From an uncultured bacterium (GTDB lineage: Bacteria; Cyanobacteriota; Vampirovibrionia; Gastranaerophilales; Gastranaerophilaceae), in assembly GCA_902767275.1 (NCBI GenBank), contig CACXGY010000049.1, positions 1-38,925 on the forward strand: a stretch of DNA of 38,925 nt, in the 5' to 3' direction. The first letter of the stretch is position 1. Each line of letters begins with the position of its first letter. The notes under the pieces were generated by a model. The model ran no database searches. It saw only the letters and a program-made list of their open reading frames with translations, and was not told the origin of the DNA. This document shows, piece after piece, positions 7,975 to 16,522 of this stretch. Position numbers and translations under genes: made by a program.

Positions 7975-10900
7975 TAATTTATCCCCTTATCAAATTCATT
8001 ACGTATAACTTCTATATCATAAAACAAATCTATCAGAATGTTAAATACTTCATTAAAGTTCATAACTGAGTTATTCAAAAGTAAAATTGAATTTGCATTT
8101 TCAACTGATTTTGGTGCTGTTGTGAACTTAATATATTTAGTTATTTCTCTCGGTAGTTTTGTTTGCAAAATTCTCCACTCTGCTTGAGTAAACGGAGTAT
8201 AAATTCTTATATTATCCATTGTTTCCCGAATAGAGGAAATTCCGACTTTTGTACCGGCAAGACGGATTTGAACAAGTTTTATAAGATTAGACACTTCTTC
8301 AGGAATTTTAGAGAATCTATCTTTCCATTCTGATTCTATATATCCGAGTTCTGTTTCATTATGAACATCGGCAAGTCGTTTATATTCAATCATTTTTTGT
8401 TCTTTTGAACCTACCCATTCATCAGGGATATATGCGGTAATATTGATATCAACTATAGTCGGAGTTTTCTTTTCAACAACTTCGCCTTGTAATTCTTTTA
8501 CGGTTTCATCTAAAAGTTGGCAATAAGTATCAAATCCGACATTAACCATGTGTCCGTGTTGTTTTGTACCGAGAATGTTTCCGACTCCACGGATTTCAAC
8601 ATCTCTCATTGCAATTTGATAGCCGCTGCCGAGCGATGAAAATTCTTTTATTGCCATTAGTCTTTGATATGCTTCTTTGGTTAAATTTTTATTATTTTTG
8701 AAGAAACAATAACAGTATGCTTGCCTGTCAGAGCGACCTACACGACCACGCAACTGATATAATTGAGCCAATCCGAATCTGTCTGCATCATGAATTATCA
8801 TTGTATTTGCATTTGGTATATCAAGTCCGTTTTCAATAATAGTAGTGCAGAGCAAAATATCATATTCGTGTTCTTCAAATCCCACAATTACGTCTTCTAA
8901 CTGGCTTTCGGATAATTGCCCATGACCTATTCCGATTCTTGCATTAGGAACAAGTTCTTGCAGTTGAAGTTTGAATTCTTCGATTGTTTCAACTCTGTTG
9001 TATAAATAAAAGACTTGTCCATCTCTATCAAGTTCATGAGTAATTGCATTTTTTACAGTTTTAGGGTCATAGGCACCGACAAAAGTTTTCACAGGGAGTC
9101 TGTTTTTCGGAGGGGTTGATATAACAGACATGTCTTTTATACCGGAAAGTGACATATACAAGGTTCTTGGAATTGGAGTCGCAGACATAGAAATGATATC
9201 TATGTTTTCTCTAAATTGTTTTAATTTCTCTTTATGTCTTACCCCGAATCTGTGTTCTTCATCTATCACAAGAAGCCCTAAATCTTTAAAAGTAATATTA
9301 TCTTGGAGTAGTCTGTGAGTTCCTACAACAACCTCGCATTTCCCAAGTGCCATATTTTTAAGAGTTTCTTTTTGCTCTTTTGCGGATCTAAAACGGCATA
9401 AAAGTTCTACATCAATATTATACGGTTTAAAACGTTCTGAGATTGTTTGATAATGTTGTAATGCTAAAATTGTTGTTGGTGCAATCAAGGCAACTTGTTT
9501 CCCTGATGTAACAGCCTTAAACATTGCTCTCATTGCAACTTCTGTTTTTCCGAATCCGACATCACCACATATTAGTCTATCCATCGGATTTATATTTTCC
9601 ATATCAGATTTCACTTCGTTTATTGCACGCATCTGATCAGGTGTTTCCGTGTATTCAAACGCTTCCTCCATTTCAACCTGCCATGATGAATCAGGGTCAA
9701 ATTGGATGCCTTGTTGCATTTTTCGTTTTGCATATAACCGGAGTAAGTCATACGCTACGGTTTCAACCTCTTTTTTTACTCTTGATTTTGTTTTTTCCCA
9801 GTCTGAACCACCCATTCTTGACAGTTTTGGTCGAATTGCACCGGCTCCTCTGTATCTGCAAAGTAAATTTATTTGTTCTGCTGGAATATGAAGTTTATCT
9901 TTATTTGCGTATTCTATTGTTAAATAATCTTTTAATTGTCCGTCTAATTCTTGTTGGGTTAATCCTTGGTATATTCCTACGCCATGGATTGTATGTACTA
10001 CGTACTCTCCAGGTTGAATATCGTTTATGTTTTCTATATATTCTGCCTTTTCTTTATGATAAGAACGTTTGGTTGAGGTTACGTTTTTATTTCGTTTGTT
10101 AAAAAGTTCTTTATCTGTAAGAAGTATAAATTTTTCTTCTTCTATAATTGTTCCTGATGAGGATATATTATCTACGTATTCCACGTTAAAAATTTCATAA
10201 CAGTTTAAAACCTCTTTTACACGCTCCGGATAATTTGTCGCTATAATTATTTCATAATCACGCTTTGTATGAAGCCAGTCAGCAAGTTCTTCCATATTTG
10301 CATTAAACGATTTTACCGTCTGCCCGTTCAAATCCACTACTTCATCAAATTCACTATCTAAAAAATTATTTAAGCCTATTTTTATAAACGAAGCAGTGCT
10401 GTTTGTAAAATCTTTGAACGGAATATGATTTTTGTCCTTTAATTCATATATGATTTGAGTTTTTAAATTTTCCGCATAATGCTGTTCAAGTGAGTCGTCT
10501 ATATATTGATATTTTGTGTAGATTTCGGTTTTTTCATCGAAAACAATAATATAGTCTTTTAAATAATCTAAAATACCTACTAAATTATTATTAAAATAAC
10601 TTTCATAGACCTCTATTCCTTCAAAATATTTTTCTTCAGTTAATTGTTCTCTCAGTTCTTCAGGAAAATCTTTAGGAGGTTTATCAGGAAGGATAAATTT
10701 AAACATTGGTAAAATATCGACATTTTTGATTTTTTCAATTGAACGCTGTGTTTCTTTATCAAAATATCGTATATCTACTATTTCATCTCCCCAAAACTCA
10801 ATACGAATCGGATTTTTATCAAGTGAATACACATCTGTTATATCTCCTCTTATGCTGAATTCTGAAATATCATTAACCATTGTAGAGCGTTTGTAACCTA

Positions 10901-11345
10901 ATTCCATTAGTCGATTAAGCATTTCTTTTTGTGAAATTTCATCTCCTATTTTTAATGAGAGTTTTGTTTTATTAAAAAATTCCTTTGTCGGAAACTTTTC
11001 AAGCAATGATTTTATCGGAGTAATAACTAAATTCGGTTGTGTCATTAATATTTCTATCTGTTTTGAATAATCATATTTATTAACATTTACCCCTTCATAT
11101 ACAGAAGTGTTTTGATATGGAAAAATATCGGATTTGATGTTAAATAATGAGTCCAGATCACTTTGATACTTTAATGCAAATTGTTCTGTAGATGTGATAA
11201 ATAAAACCTTTTTCTTTGAAAATTCTAATATTTTTTTTATTGATAATAATCTTAAAAAAGAAGTTAATCCCGTAACACAAAAGGAACAGGAGTTTTTTAT
11301 ATAAGATTCAAAGTTTTTGAACAAGTGAGAATTTTCGAGTTTCAT
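7974..11345 (-). CDS. mfd: Transcription-repair coupling factor Mfd
   Basis: An 1123-residue SF2 translocase that releases stalled RNA polymerase at DNA lesions and recruits UvrA. In order: a UvrB-like N-terminal region (about 1-340), an RNA-polymerase-interacting CarD-like domain starting at 'PGEYVVHTIHGVGIYQG' (about 447), the helicase core with Walker A 'ICGDVGFGKTE', the DEEH box 'VIDEEHRFG', 'SMSATPIPRTLYMS', 'IIENGLDIPNAN' and 'QLRGRVGRS', then the C-terminal UvrA-masking domain. Length is close to the usual 1150. The start at 11345 has no clear Shine-Dalgarno sequence. It is the first gene of a three-gene operon with one-base stop/start overlaps. Confidence 0.97.
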   Translation of the reverse strand: MKLENSHLFKNFESYIKNSCSFCVTGLTSFLRLLSIKKILEFSKKKVLFITSTEQFALKYQSDLDSLFNIKSDIFPYQNTSVYEGVNVNKYDYSKQIEILMTQPNLVITPIKSLLEKFPTKEFFNKTKLSLKIGDEISQKEMLNRLMELGYKRSTMVNDISEFSIRGDITDVYSLDKNPIRIEFWGDEIVDIRYFDKETQRSIEKIKNVDILPMFKFILPDKPPKDFPEELREQLTEEKYFEGIEVYESYFNNNLVGILDYLKDYIIVFDEKTEIYTKYQYIDDSLEQHYAENLKTQIIYELKDKNHIPFKDFTNSTASFIKIGLNNFLDSEFDEVVDLNGQTVKSFNANMEELADWLHTKRDYEIIIATNYPERVKEVLNCYEIFNVEYVDNISSSGTIIEEEKFILLTDKELFNKRNKNVTSTKRSYHKEKAEYIENINDIQPGEYVVHTIHGVGIYQGLTQQELDGQLKDYLTIEYANKDKLHIPAEQINLLCRYRGAGAIRPKLSRMGGSDWEKTKSRVKKEVETVAYDLLRLYAKRKMQQGIQFDPDSSWQVEMEEAFEYTETPDQMRAINEVKSDMENINPMDRLICGDVGFGKTEVAMRAMFKAVTSGKQVALIAPTTILALQHYQTISERFKPYNIDVELLCRFRSAKEQKETLKNMALGKCEVVVGTHRLLQDNITFKDLGLLVIDEEHRFGVRHKEKLKQFRENIDIISMSATPIPRTLYMSLSGIKDMSVISTPPKNRLPVKTFVGAYDPKTVKNAITHELDRDGQVFYLYNRVETIEEFKLQLQELVPNARIGIGHGQLSESQLEDVIVGFEEHEYDILLCTTIIENGLDIPNANTMIIHDADRFGLAQLYQLRGRVGRSDRQAYCYCFFKNNKNLTKEAYQRLMAIKEFSSLGSGYQIAMRDVEIRGVGNILGTKQHGHMVNVGFDTYCQLLDETVKELQGEVVEKKTPTIVDINITAYIPDEWVGSKEQKMIEYKRLADVHNETELGYIESEWKDRFSKIPEEVSNLIKLVQIRLAGTKVGISSIRETMDNIRIYTPFTQAEWRILQTKLPREITKYIKFTTAPKSVENANSILLLNNSVMNFNEVFNILIDLFYDIEVIRNEFDKGIN

Positions 11346-11404
11346 AATATATATAATAAATGGAACATATCAAATTGTATATAATCGGTTGTGTTATAAA
11401 AAAT

Positions 11405-11434
11405 AAAGAACCTCGATTTTACTCGAGGTTCTTA
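11405..11434 (-). terminator. Rho-independent terminator of the 545-residue coiled-coil gene
   Basis: AAGAACCTCGA (11406-11416) pairs perfectly over 11 bp with TCGAGGTTCTT (11423-11433) around a 6-base loop. Read on the minus strand, the stem is followed by a T-rich run (TTTATTTTTTATA). It lies 30 bp past the stop of the minus-strand gene ending at 11464 and separates it from mfd. Confidence 0.8.
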
Positions 11435-11463
11435 GTTCTTTGATTATTCGGTTTATTTATCTT

Positions 11464-13101
11464 TTATGCTACTGCATTTGAATATGTTGATAAGATTTGT
11501 TCTTGTTGTGCTTTAGGAAGAGAGTTGAAGTATTGTTTTTCTTCAGAGTTTAGTTGAGAGAAGAATCTTGCTTCCGGAGTTGATCCGAATTGTCTTCCTG
11601 TGATACCTACTGTTAACCAAGCGGTTGGGTCATTTTTGTAGTTTTTGTTGTTTGCGATGATTTGTCTGCCGAATTCGTTTGCTACGTGTTGTCTGTATCC
11701 GCCGCCTTTTGCTGCACTTATTTTGTCATTTATTTCGGCTATGATATTGTTTCTGTTTTCAATTTCTGCTTTTACTTTTGGATTTGGATTTTCTGTTTCG
11801 CTGATTCTTTTTAAGAATGCTTCTTCTGCCTTGAGTTGTACTTCTAATTGATTTGAATTTGGTAAGAAACCTTGTTTAGTTTTTAATGTTGCGATTTCAT
11901 CTTGAAGTTTTGCGATTTTTGCTGTATCTGGTTTCTTTGCTTTATTTGCTGCTTCTAATTCTTTTGTTTTAGTTTGTAATTGATCTCTGAGTGCTTGTGC
12001 TTCTGAGGTACGTCTGCTTAATGCACCTTTTTGAGCATTTACTTTACTTTCAAGTTGAGAGATTTGAGCGTTGATTTTGTCTTTTTGTGCATCTGTTGTT
12101 GCTTTTGTTAAGTTTTCTTTAAGTGATGCTAATTCTGTTTCATTTTCTTTTATTGCTTTGTAACCTTCTTCGTATGAAGTTGCTTTGTTGATTTGTTCAA
12201 CTCCTTCACGTTTTGCTTGGAGTTCATCAAGTTTTGTTTGTTTCGCTTTATAAGCATCTGATTTTTTATCAATACCTTTCATTTCTTTTTTCAAAGATGC
12301 TTCTTCTTTTTTCATTTCTTTAACATCGTTTGCGATTTTAGTGTTTGTACCGTAAATTGTTTCGTTGAAGTTTTTGGATACTTGATCTTTGAATGCGGTT
12401 TTATTTGCTTTGAAGTTTTCTGACACTGTGTCTTTAGCAGTTTTTAAGTTTTCTACGATTCCTGCGTTAGAGTTATATGATACACCTTTGAAGTTACTTG
12501 CGACTGCATCTTTAGATGTTTTAAATACTGATTTTACTGCTTTCGATGCTCCATCAATACCGTTAAATTGTTCAACACTTTCGCCTGCTGCTGCAGCATT
12601 TGATTTTGCAACTGCTTTAGCACCTGTTATTGCTAATCCTGTGGCTACAGTATTTGAACCTAATGACTGCCATGCTGCTTCTGCTTCTGCATCTGTGTCT
12701 GCAGTTACTATATCATAAGCGGATTTTGCCATTCCTAAACCTGAAATGCCGACACCTGCTGCTGCGATTATTGCAGGAACTGCCGTACCTGCTGTTAATA
12801 TACATGTTGCACCAACTGCTGCTGCGATTGCTGCTGTTTTTAATGTTTGTCCGATACTGAAGTTTCCGTTTTCGTCAGTGAACATTCCTGTAAAGAATTT
12901 TACTCCGCCTTTTACTAAATTCTTTAATGCTCCAAATATTCCGATTTTTCCGTCATCTTTGTTTAACTTTGTTTCGGCTTTTCTGTTTCCTTGAAAACTT
13001 ATTGTGTTATCACCTGTTTTTGTGATTGTTGCCGGTTGTGTTTGATAGTTGTTGTAATAATTTTGTGGATAATTGTAATACCCGTTGATACCTGTTGTCA
13101 T
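11464..13101 (-). CDS. Large coiled-coil protein with an N-terminal 'SFxG' motif and a hydrophobic segment, unknown function
   Basis: I place the start at 13101 because GGAGG lies 4 bases upstream of that ATG; 30 further residues upstream are out of keeping and lack a ribosome site. The 545-residue product begins with a Tyr/Asn-rich tract ('GYYNYPQNYYNNYQ'), then 'NTISFQGN' (about 32-39), a basic stretch, an Ala/Gly-rich hydrophobic region (about 87-125, one or two membrane-inserting helices), and a long Lys/Glu-rich coiled coil (about 245-450). The C-terminus is a small region around 'YRQHVANEFGRQIIANN'. No classical signal peptide is seen. The domain order is reminiscent of secreted or membrane-perturbing effector proteins, but I recognise no family and assign no function. 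It ends in a strong terminator and is preceded by a long AT-rich leader. Confidence 0.8.
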   Translation of the reverse strand: MTTGINGYYNYPQNYYNNYQTQPATITKTGDNTISFQGNRKAETKLNKDDGKIGIFGALKNLVKGGVKFFTGMFTDENGNFSIGQTLKTAAIAAAVGATCILTAGTAVPAIIAAAGVGISGLGMAKSAYDIVTADTDAEAEAAWQSLGSNTVATGLAITGAKAVAKSNAAAAGESVEQFNGIDGASKAVKSVFKTSKDAVASNFKGVSYNSNAGIVENLKTAKDTVSENFKANKTAFKDQVSKNFNETIYGTNTKIANDVKEMKKEEASLKKEMKGIDKKSDAYKAKQTKLDELQAKREGVEQINKATSYEEGYKAIKENETELASLKENLTKATTDAQKDKINAQISQLESKVNAQKGALSRRTSEAQALRDQLQTKTKELEAANKAKKPDTAKIAKLQDEIATLKTKQGFLPNSNQLEVQLKAEEAFLKRISETENPNPKVKAEIENRNNIIAEINDKISAAKGGGYRQHVANEFGRQIIANNKNYKNDPTAWLTVGITGRQFGSTPEARFFSQLNSEEKQYFNSLPKAQQEQILSTYSNAVA

Positions 13102-13556
13102 AATTCCTCCGTGTTTTTTCTTAACTCTTACTTGTAATAATATGTGTGTTGTAATACTCTGAATTTGTGTTTTTCGTAAATTTTGCAACAAGAACTAAGC
13201 CGTCTAAAAGACAGTCTTTTTACCTATCCCATCGCTTTACTTATCCTAATCTTTTTAGTTGTTGTTAGTATCTAATTACCAAAGAGCAATTTGTACTTAA
13301 CATAGTCGAGATTTTTGTAATCAATATAATTTACATCTTAATTCCCGTACTAATATAAAGTTTTTTTTTATTTAAGAATTGCCTTTTATATTTAAAATTT
13401 TTTAAATATATTACTATTATTGCGTTTTACCGCTTTACATTTTGTTACATTTTGCAATATTGAAAATTTATTTATACATTTTGTAAATATTTAATGAAAA
13501 TTACGCAATAAATTTTATTCTTTAATTTTAATATCGATGTGTAGAACGGAGTTAAT
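13102..13556. other. 455-bp AT-rich divergent intergenic region with repeated TACATTTTG motifs
   Basis: No open frame is credible here. The region separates two divergent accessory genes and must hold both their promoters. It contains TTACATTTTG twice in tandem (13435-13444 and 13445-13454) and a third TACATTTTG at 13475-13483 that runs into TTTTGTAAATAT (13479-13490). That last 12-mer is identical to the left half of the palindrome at 3224-3235. On the minus strand a small hairpin-forming stretch (near 13195-13220) lies in the long leader of the coiled-coil gene. I see no known riboswitch consensus. Confidence 0.5.
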
Positions 13557-14585
13557 ATGACTGTTAATTTCCAAAGTATCAACAACAACAACTATAAAAA
13601 TGTCAGAAGTTTGGATATTCATTCGAACAAAAGTGCTGTTTGTTTTGGTAACAAGACTCCGAAAACAGATGAAATTCATATATCATCAAAAACTAAAAAA
13701 ACAGAACTTTCAACTTTTCAAAAAGCACTTGTTGCGGCAGCCTCTATTGTTTCAACTGCGGCTATATGTATAGCAATTATTAAAAAGCCGGATGAAATGC
13801 AAAAGTTGAGAAAAGGTTTTTCACATTTAAAAGGGAACAATGCTTTTGTAGAGGAGAGTGCTAAAAAATATTCTAATGCAGTTGAAGAAATGGTTTCTGC
13901 CGGAAAAGAAGATTATAATATTATGCTTGAAAAAGTAAAAAGTCTGTTAAAACCTTGTAAGGAAGATTTAGTTCCATCTGACGGAATAGTATATCACGGT
14001 ACATCAATGGAAAATGCTAGTAAAATAGGTAAAACAGGTATAACTCCTTATGCTCCGTCTGAACACGGAGCAGAATTTGGAAGGGCAATTTATACAACCC
14101 CTGATAAACGTGTAGCAGACTATATCTCAACTGAATATAATTTTAACGGAGTGGTTTTACCTTTCAAACTTAATACAAAAAATATAGCACATGTAAGTCA
14201 AGATACAATTGTTCAAATGCATAAAATAACAACTGATTATTATATAAAATATGCACCGAAAACCCAATCCTTTGCTGATTCAGGAGTAGAACTTCCTACT
14301 TTTGCAGATAATCTGATTGCTTCTCTTGGGACATCTTCCGATAATTTAAAATTTTTAAAAGAAACAAGAGCAATTATGATGAACAGATTATTCAGAGATG
14401 CAGGATATGATGCCGCATATATGGAAAAAGCAATCGAAAGTGATGTAAAACCATTGTTTGGAGCAAAAATAACTGATACCTTAGAAAAAGAAAAGGGTAT
14501 TAACCAATCTCAGATTGCAATATTTGATGGCACAAAAATTGAGGCATTACCTGAGATGTTTACAAAAGGTAAAAAAATAGAATAA
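13557..14585 (+). CDS. Putative ADP-ribosyltransferase-fold protein with an N-terminal membrane segment
   Basis: 342 residues, with GGAG 6 bases before the ATG. The N-terminus is Asn-rich and carries 'SAVCFGNK' (26-33), similar in place to 'ISFQGN' of the neighbouring gene. Residues 55-75 form one hydrophobic helix. The C-terminal domain (about 140-335) has the layout of the PARP/diphtheria-toxin-like ADP-ribosyltransferase fold: 'VYHGTS' with His147 (NAD-binding histidine), 'GRAIYTTPDKRVADYI' with Tyr179 in the second strand/helix motif, and a late strand 'QSQIAIFDGTKIEALPE', where Gln319 sits near the position of the catalytic Glu/Gln. The H-Y-Q pattern would fit an active or derived transferase. 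NAD use and any target are inference; a KptA-like or inactive relative remains possible. A weak terminator follows. Confidence 0.6.
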   Translation: MTVNFQSINNNNYKNVRSLDIHSNKSAVCFGNKTPKTDEIHISSKTKKTELSTFQKALVAAASIVSTAAICIAIIKKPDEMQKLRKGFSHLKGNNAFVEESAKKYSNAVEEMVSAGKEDYNIMLEKVKSLLKPCKEDLVPSDGIVYHGTSMENASKIGKTGITPYAPSEHGAEFGRAIYTTPDKRVADYISTEYNFNGVVLPFKLNTKNIAHVSQDTIVQMHKITTDYYIKYAPKTQSFADSGVELPTFADNLIASLGTSSDNLKFLKETRAIMMNRLFRDAGYDAAYMEKAIESDVKPLFGAKITDTLEKEKGINQSQIAIFDGTKIEALPEMFTKGKKIE

Positions 14586-14587
14586 TT

Positions 14588-14610
14588 ACAAATTTTAATT
14601 TGTTTTTTAT
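14588..14610 (+). terminator. Weak intrinsic terminator after the ADP-ribosyltransferase-like gene
   Basis: ACAAATT (14588-14594) and AATTTGT (14597-14603) form a 6-7 bp AT-rich stem followed directly by TTTTTAT. The stem is weak because it has almost no GC, but its position 3 bp after the stop fits. Confidence 0.35.
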
Positions 14611-14622
14611 TAGTTCACATAA

Positions 14623-15456
14623 TTATTTTTGTTGATTGTTTTTATTAGAGTTATCACGGTGTTGTGCGTGGAAAAAATTACTCATTCTGTCAGATAAACC
14701 GACATTTTGTATCATCATATTATATTTTTGAATTTCAGCAATATTTGAGGATTCTTCCAGTAAATCACGTTCTTTTTTTATTGATATTTTTTTTGTAGAT
14801 TTATTATCTGTATTATCGCTATCTTGTGCGAGTTCTTCGGAATATTTTTCATCAAGTTTTCTGATGATTAAATCAATATCATTGTCAGTCATAATAGAAT
14901 ATTGAGCCCCTATTTGTCTGACAGATTTCCCTGCAGGAAAGGTATACAAGCACTGAATAGAAAATTTGTCATTCTCTGATAAATCAACAACACCGTATCT
15001 GTGCGGTGTAAACATGATATCAGTATCATAAGGACTATGCCCTAATCCTAAGCCGTGACCTATTTCGTGTAATATAGTGTGATATACTTCAGCCTCAGAA
15101 TTGTATGCTTGATGAATTTTTCCGTCTGTTAGTCCGATTGAAACTTCCGCACCATATAATCTTTGCAGGTTATCATAATTATATTGGCAATGCCCCAGTG
15201 CTTTTCTGTCTACCCTTCTCCAGTCAACATTTAACTGAGAATTATACAGCGATTCAACAATATGAAATTTTACTAATCCTTCCGATGCTTTCTCCCACGT
15301 ATTCAATGCTTTAACGACAAGTTTTCTGTATGCCATATCTTCGCCTTGCTTTGAATAAAATTTCATCGGAGCGATATATACACTAATCGGCATTCTTACC
15401 CATCTGAGTAAATATCCGTTCCTTACACTTTCATTAAGATAACTTTTTATTTCCAT
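14623..15456 (-). CDS. Metzincin (matrixin-like, M10) zinc metalloprotease without a signal peptide
   Basis: 277 residues. The consensus zinc site HExxHxxGxxH is complete as 'HEIGHGLGLGH' (His130, Glu131, His134, His140), followed by 'SPYDTDIMFTPHRYG' containing the Met-turn methionine (Met148). The preceding 'LLRWVRMPISVYI' and 'NTWEKASEGLVKF' match the first strand and helix of matrixin catalytic domains. The C-terminal third (about 195-277) is polar, charged and Asn-rich. No signal peptide or propeptide cysteine switch is visible, so the protein is either cytoplasmic, self-protected, or exported by a non-Sec route. It is transcribed away from ybaB; its start codon lies only 61 bp from the ybaB start. 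Confidence 0.85.
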   Translation of the reverse strand: MEIKSYLNESVRNGYLLRWVRMPISVYIAPMKFYSKQGEDMAYRKLVVKALNTWEKASEGLVKFHIVESLYNSQLNVDWRRVDRKALGHCQYNYDNLQRLYGAEVSIGLTDGKIHQAYNSEAEVYHTILHEIGHGLGLGHSPYDTDIMFTPHRYGVVDLSENDKFSIQCLYTFPAGKSVRQIGAQYSIMTDNDIDLIIRKLDEKYSEELAQDSDNTDNKSTKKISIKKERDLLEESSNIAEIQKYNMMIQNVGLSDRMSNFFHAQHRDNSNKNNQQK

Positions 15457-15466
15457 ACTTTTATTG

Positions 15467-15472
15467 TATAAT
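15467..15472 (+). promoter_or_regulatory. Probable -10 element for ybaB-recR
   Basis: A consensus TATAAT lies 45 bp before the ybaB start, between the divergent metalloprotease and ybaB genes. Only a poor -35 (TTTTTA at 15444-15449, spacer 17) accompanies it, so the call is tentative. Confidence 0.4.
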
Positions 15473-15517
15473 AAAAAATGCTCGGAAAAAATACTAAAAT
15501 TTTGAGGAGGAAATTTT

Positions 15518-15850
15518 ATGAATATTATGCAAATGATGCAGCAAGCACAAAATATCCAAAAAAAATTAAAAGACGTTCAACAGGAATTAGCAAATTCTGA
15601 AGTTGAAGGAGAATCACTTGGGGGAGCAGTCAAGGTTATATGTGACGGTCAAGGTAAGTTTAAATCTATAAAATTATCGGCTGAACTTATCAATCCTGAA
15701 AATCCTGAAGCAGTAGATGAAGATACTATTGAAACGTTAGAGGATGCAATTATTACAGCCATAACTCAAACTTCGCAAAAAGCAACTAATGAAATGGAAG
15801 CAAAAATTAAATCAGTAACCGGCGGTATTAGTATTCCGGGGTTATGCTAA
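15518..15850 (+). CDS. YbaB/EbfC-family nucleoid-associated protein
   Basis: A 110-residue DNA-binding protein of the YbaB/EbfC family, which forms tweezer-shaped dimers and is nearly always encoded beside recR, as here. The N-terminal helix is Met/Gln/Lys-rich ('MQMMQQAQNIQKKLKDVQQEL'), followed by the conserved 'GESLGGAVKVICDGQGKFKSIKLS' core strands and the C-terminal 'KATNEMEAKIKSVTGGISIPG'. An optimal GGAGG ribosome site lies 9 bases upstream of the ATG. recR starts 24 bp downstream. Confidence 0.95.
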   Translation: MNIMQMMQQAQNIQKKLKDVQQELANSEVEGESLGGAVKVICDGQGKFKSIKLSAELINPENPEAVDEDTIETLEDAIITAITQTSQKATNEMEAKIKSVTGGISIPGLC

Positions 15851-15874
15851 TAGTATTGTTTAAAAGAGATTGAT

Positions 15875-16471
15875 ATGATTTATCCAAAACCAATAGCAAC
15901 ATTGATTGAATACTTTCAAAAATTTCCGTCAGTAGGTCCAAAATCAGCACAAAGAATGGCTTTTCAAATATTAAAAATGCCTATCGAAGAAGTCAGACGT
16001 TTTGCTGATGCAGTTGTTGATGCAAAGACTCAGACTTGTGCTTGTGAAATTTGCTTTAATCTTTCTAATACAAGTCCTTGCGAAATATGTCAATCAACTA
16101 AACGTGACAGAACTACAATTTGTATTGTTGCAGAAACAAAAGATTTGATTGCTATTGAAAAAACAAACGAATATCACGGATTATATCATGTTCTGCAAGG
16201 CTTAATCTCCCCAATGGAAGGTATTGGTGCTGATGATATAAGGATAAAAGAATTATTAAAAAGATTGGCTGAGGATAGTATACAAGAGGTTATCCTTGCT
16301 CTTTCTCCTTCTGTAGAAGGAGAGGCAACAAGTTTATATCTGACAAAATTAATAAAACCGTTTGGGATAAAAATTTCCAGAATAGCATTTGGTCTTCCTG
16401 TCGGTGCTGATATAGAATACGCTGACGAAGTTACGATTGCTAAGGCGATTGAAGGTCGAAGGGAACTGTAA
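15875..16471 (+). CDS. recR: Recombination mediator RecR
   Basis: A 198-residue RecR, which acts with RecO and RecF to load RecA at single-stranded gaps. In order: a helix-hairpin-helix 'FPSVGPKSAQRMAFQIL' (residues 16-32), a C4 zinc finger made of 'CEIC' and 'CEIC' separated by nine residues (about 56-71), and a Toprim domain starting 'TTICIVAETKDLIAIEKT' with 'YHGLYHVLQGLISPMEGIG'. The C-terminal Walker-like 'ARIAFGLPVGADIEYADE' region is conserved as 'RIAFGLPVGADIEYADEVT'. The length is standard. It follows ybaB in the same transcript. Confidence 0.97.
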   Translation: MIYPKPIATLIEYFQKFPSVGPKSAQRMAFQILKMPIEEVRRFADAVVDAKTQTCACEICFNLSNTSPCEICQSTKRDRTTICIVAETKDLIAIEKTNEYHGLYHVLQGLISPMEGIGADDIRIKELLKRLAEDSIQEVILALSPSVEGEATSLYLTKLIKPFGIKISRIAFGLPVGADIEYADEVTIAKAIEGRREL

Positions 16472-16522
16472 AATTATACAATCGTCGAATATCAAAATTT
16501 TAGTAATAAGAAAAAATGTATT

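Noticed and set aside
9524..10102. 192-residue open frame opposite mfd
   Set aside because: It is a Leu/Phe-rich mirror of mfd codons with no ribosome site and no recognisable domain.
7974..11345. mfd - PPIase - amidase overlaps as a novel system
   Set aside because: mfd beside a PrsA/SurA-type gene is a known arrangement; one-base overlaps only show translational coupling.
13101..13191. Longer start (575 residues) of the coiled-coil gene
   Set aside because: The first 30 residues have no ribosome site, and GGAGG lies exactly before the ATG at 13101.
13190..13330. Known riboswitch in the leader of the coiled-coil gene
   Set aside because: A small hairpin and purine-rich segments are present, but no GEMM, TPP, cobalamin or preQ1 consensus can be recognised.
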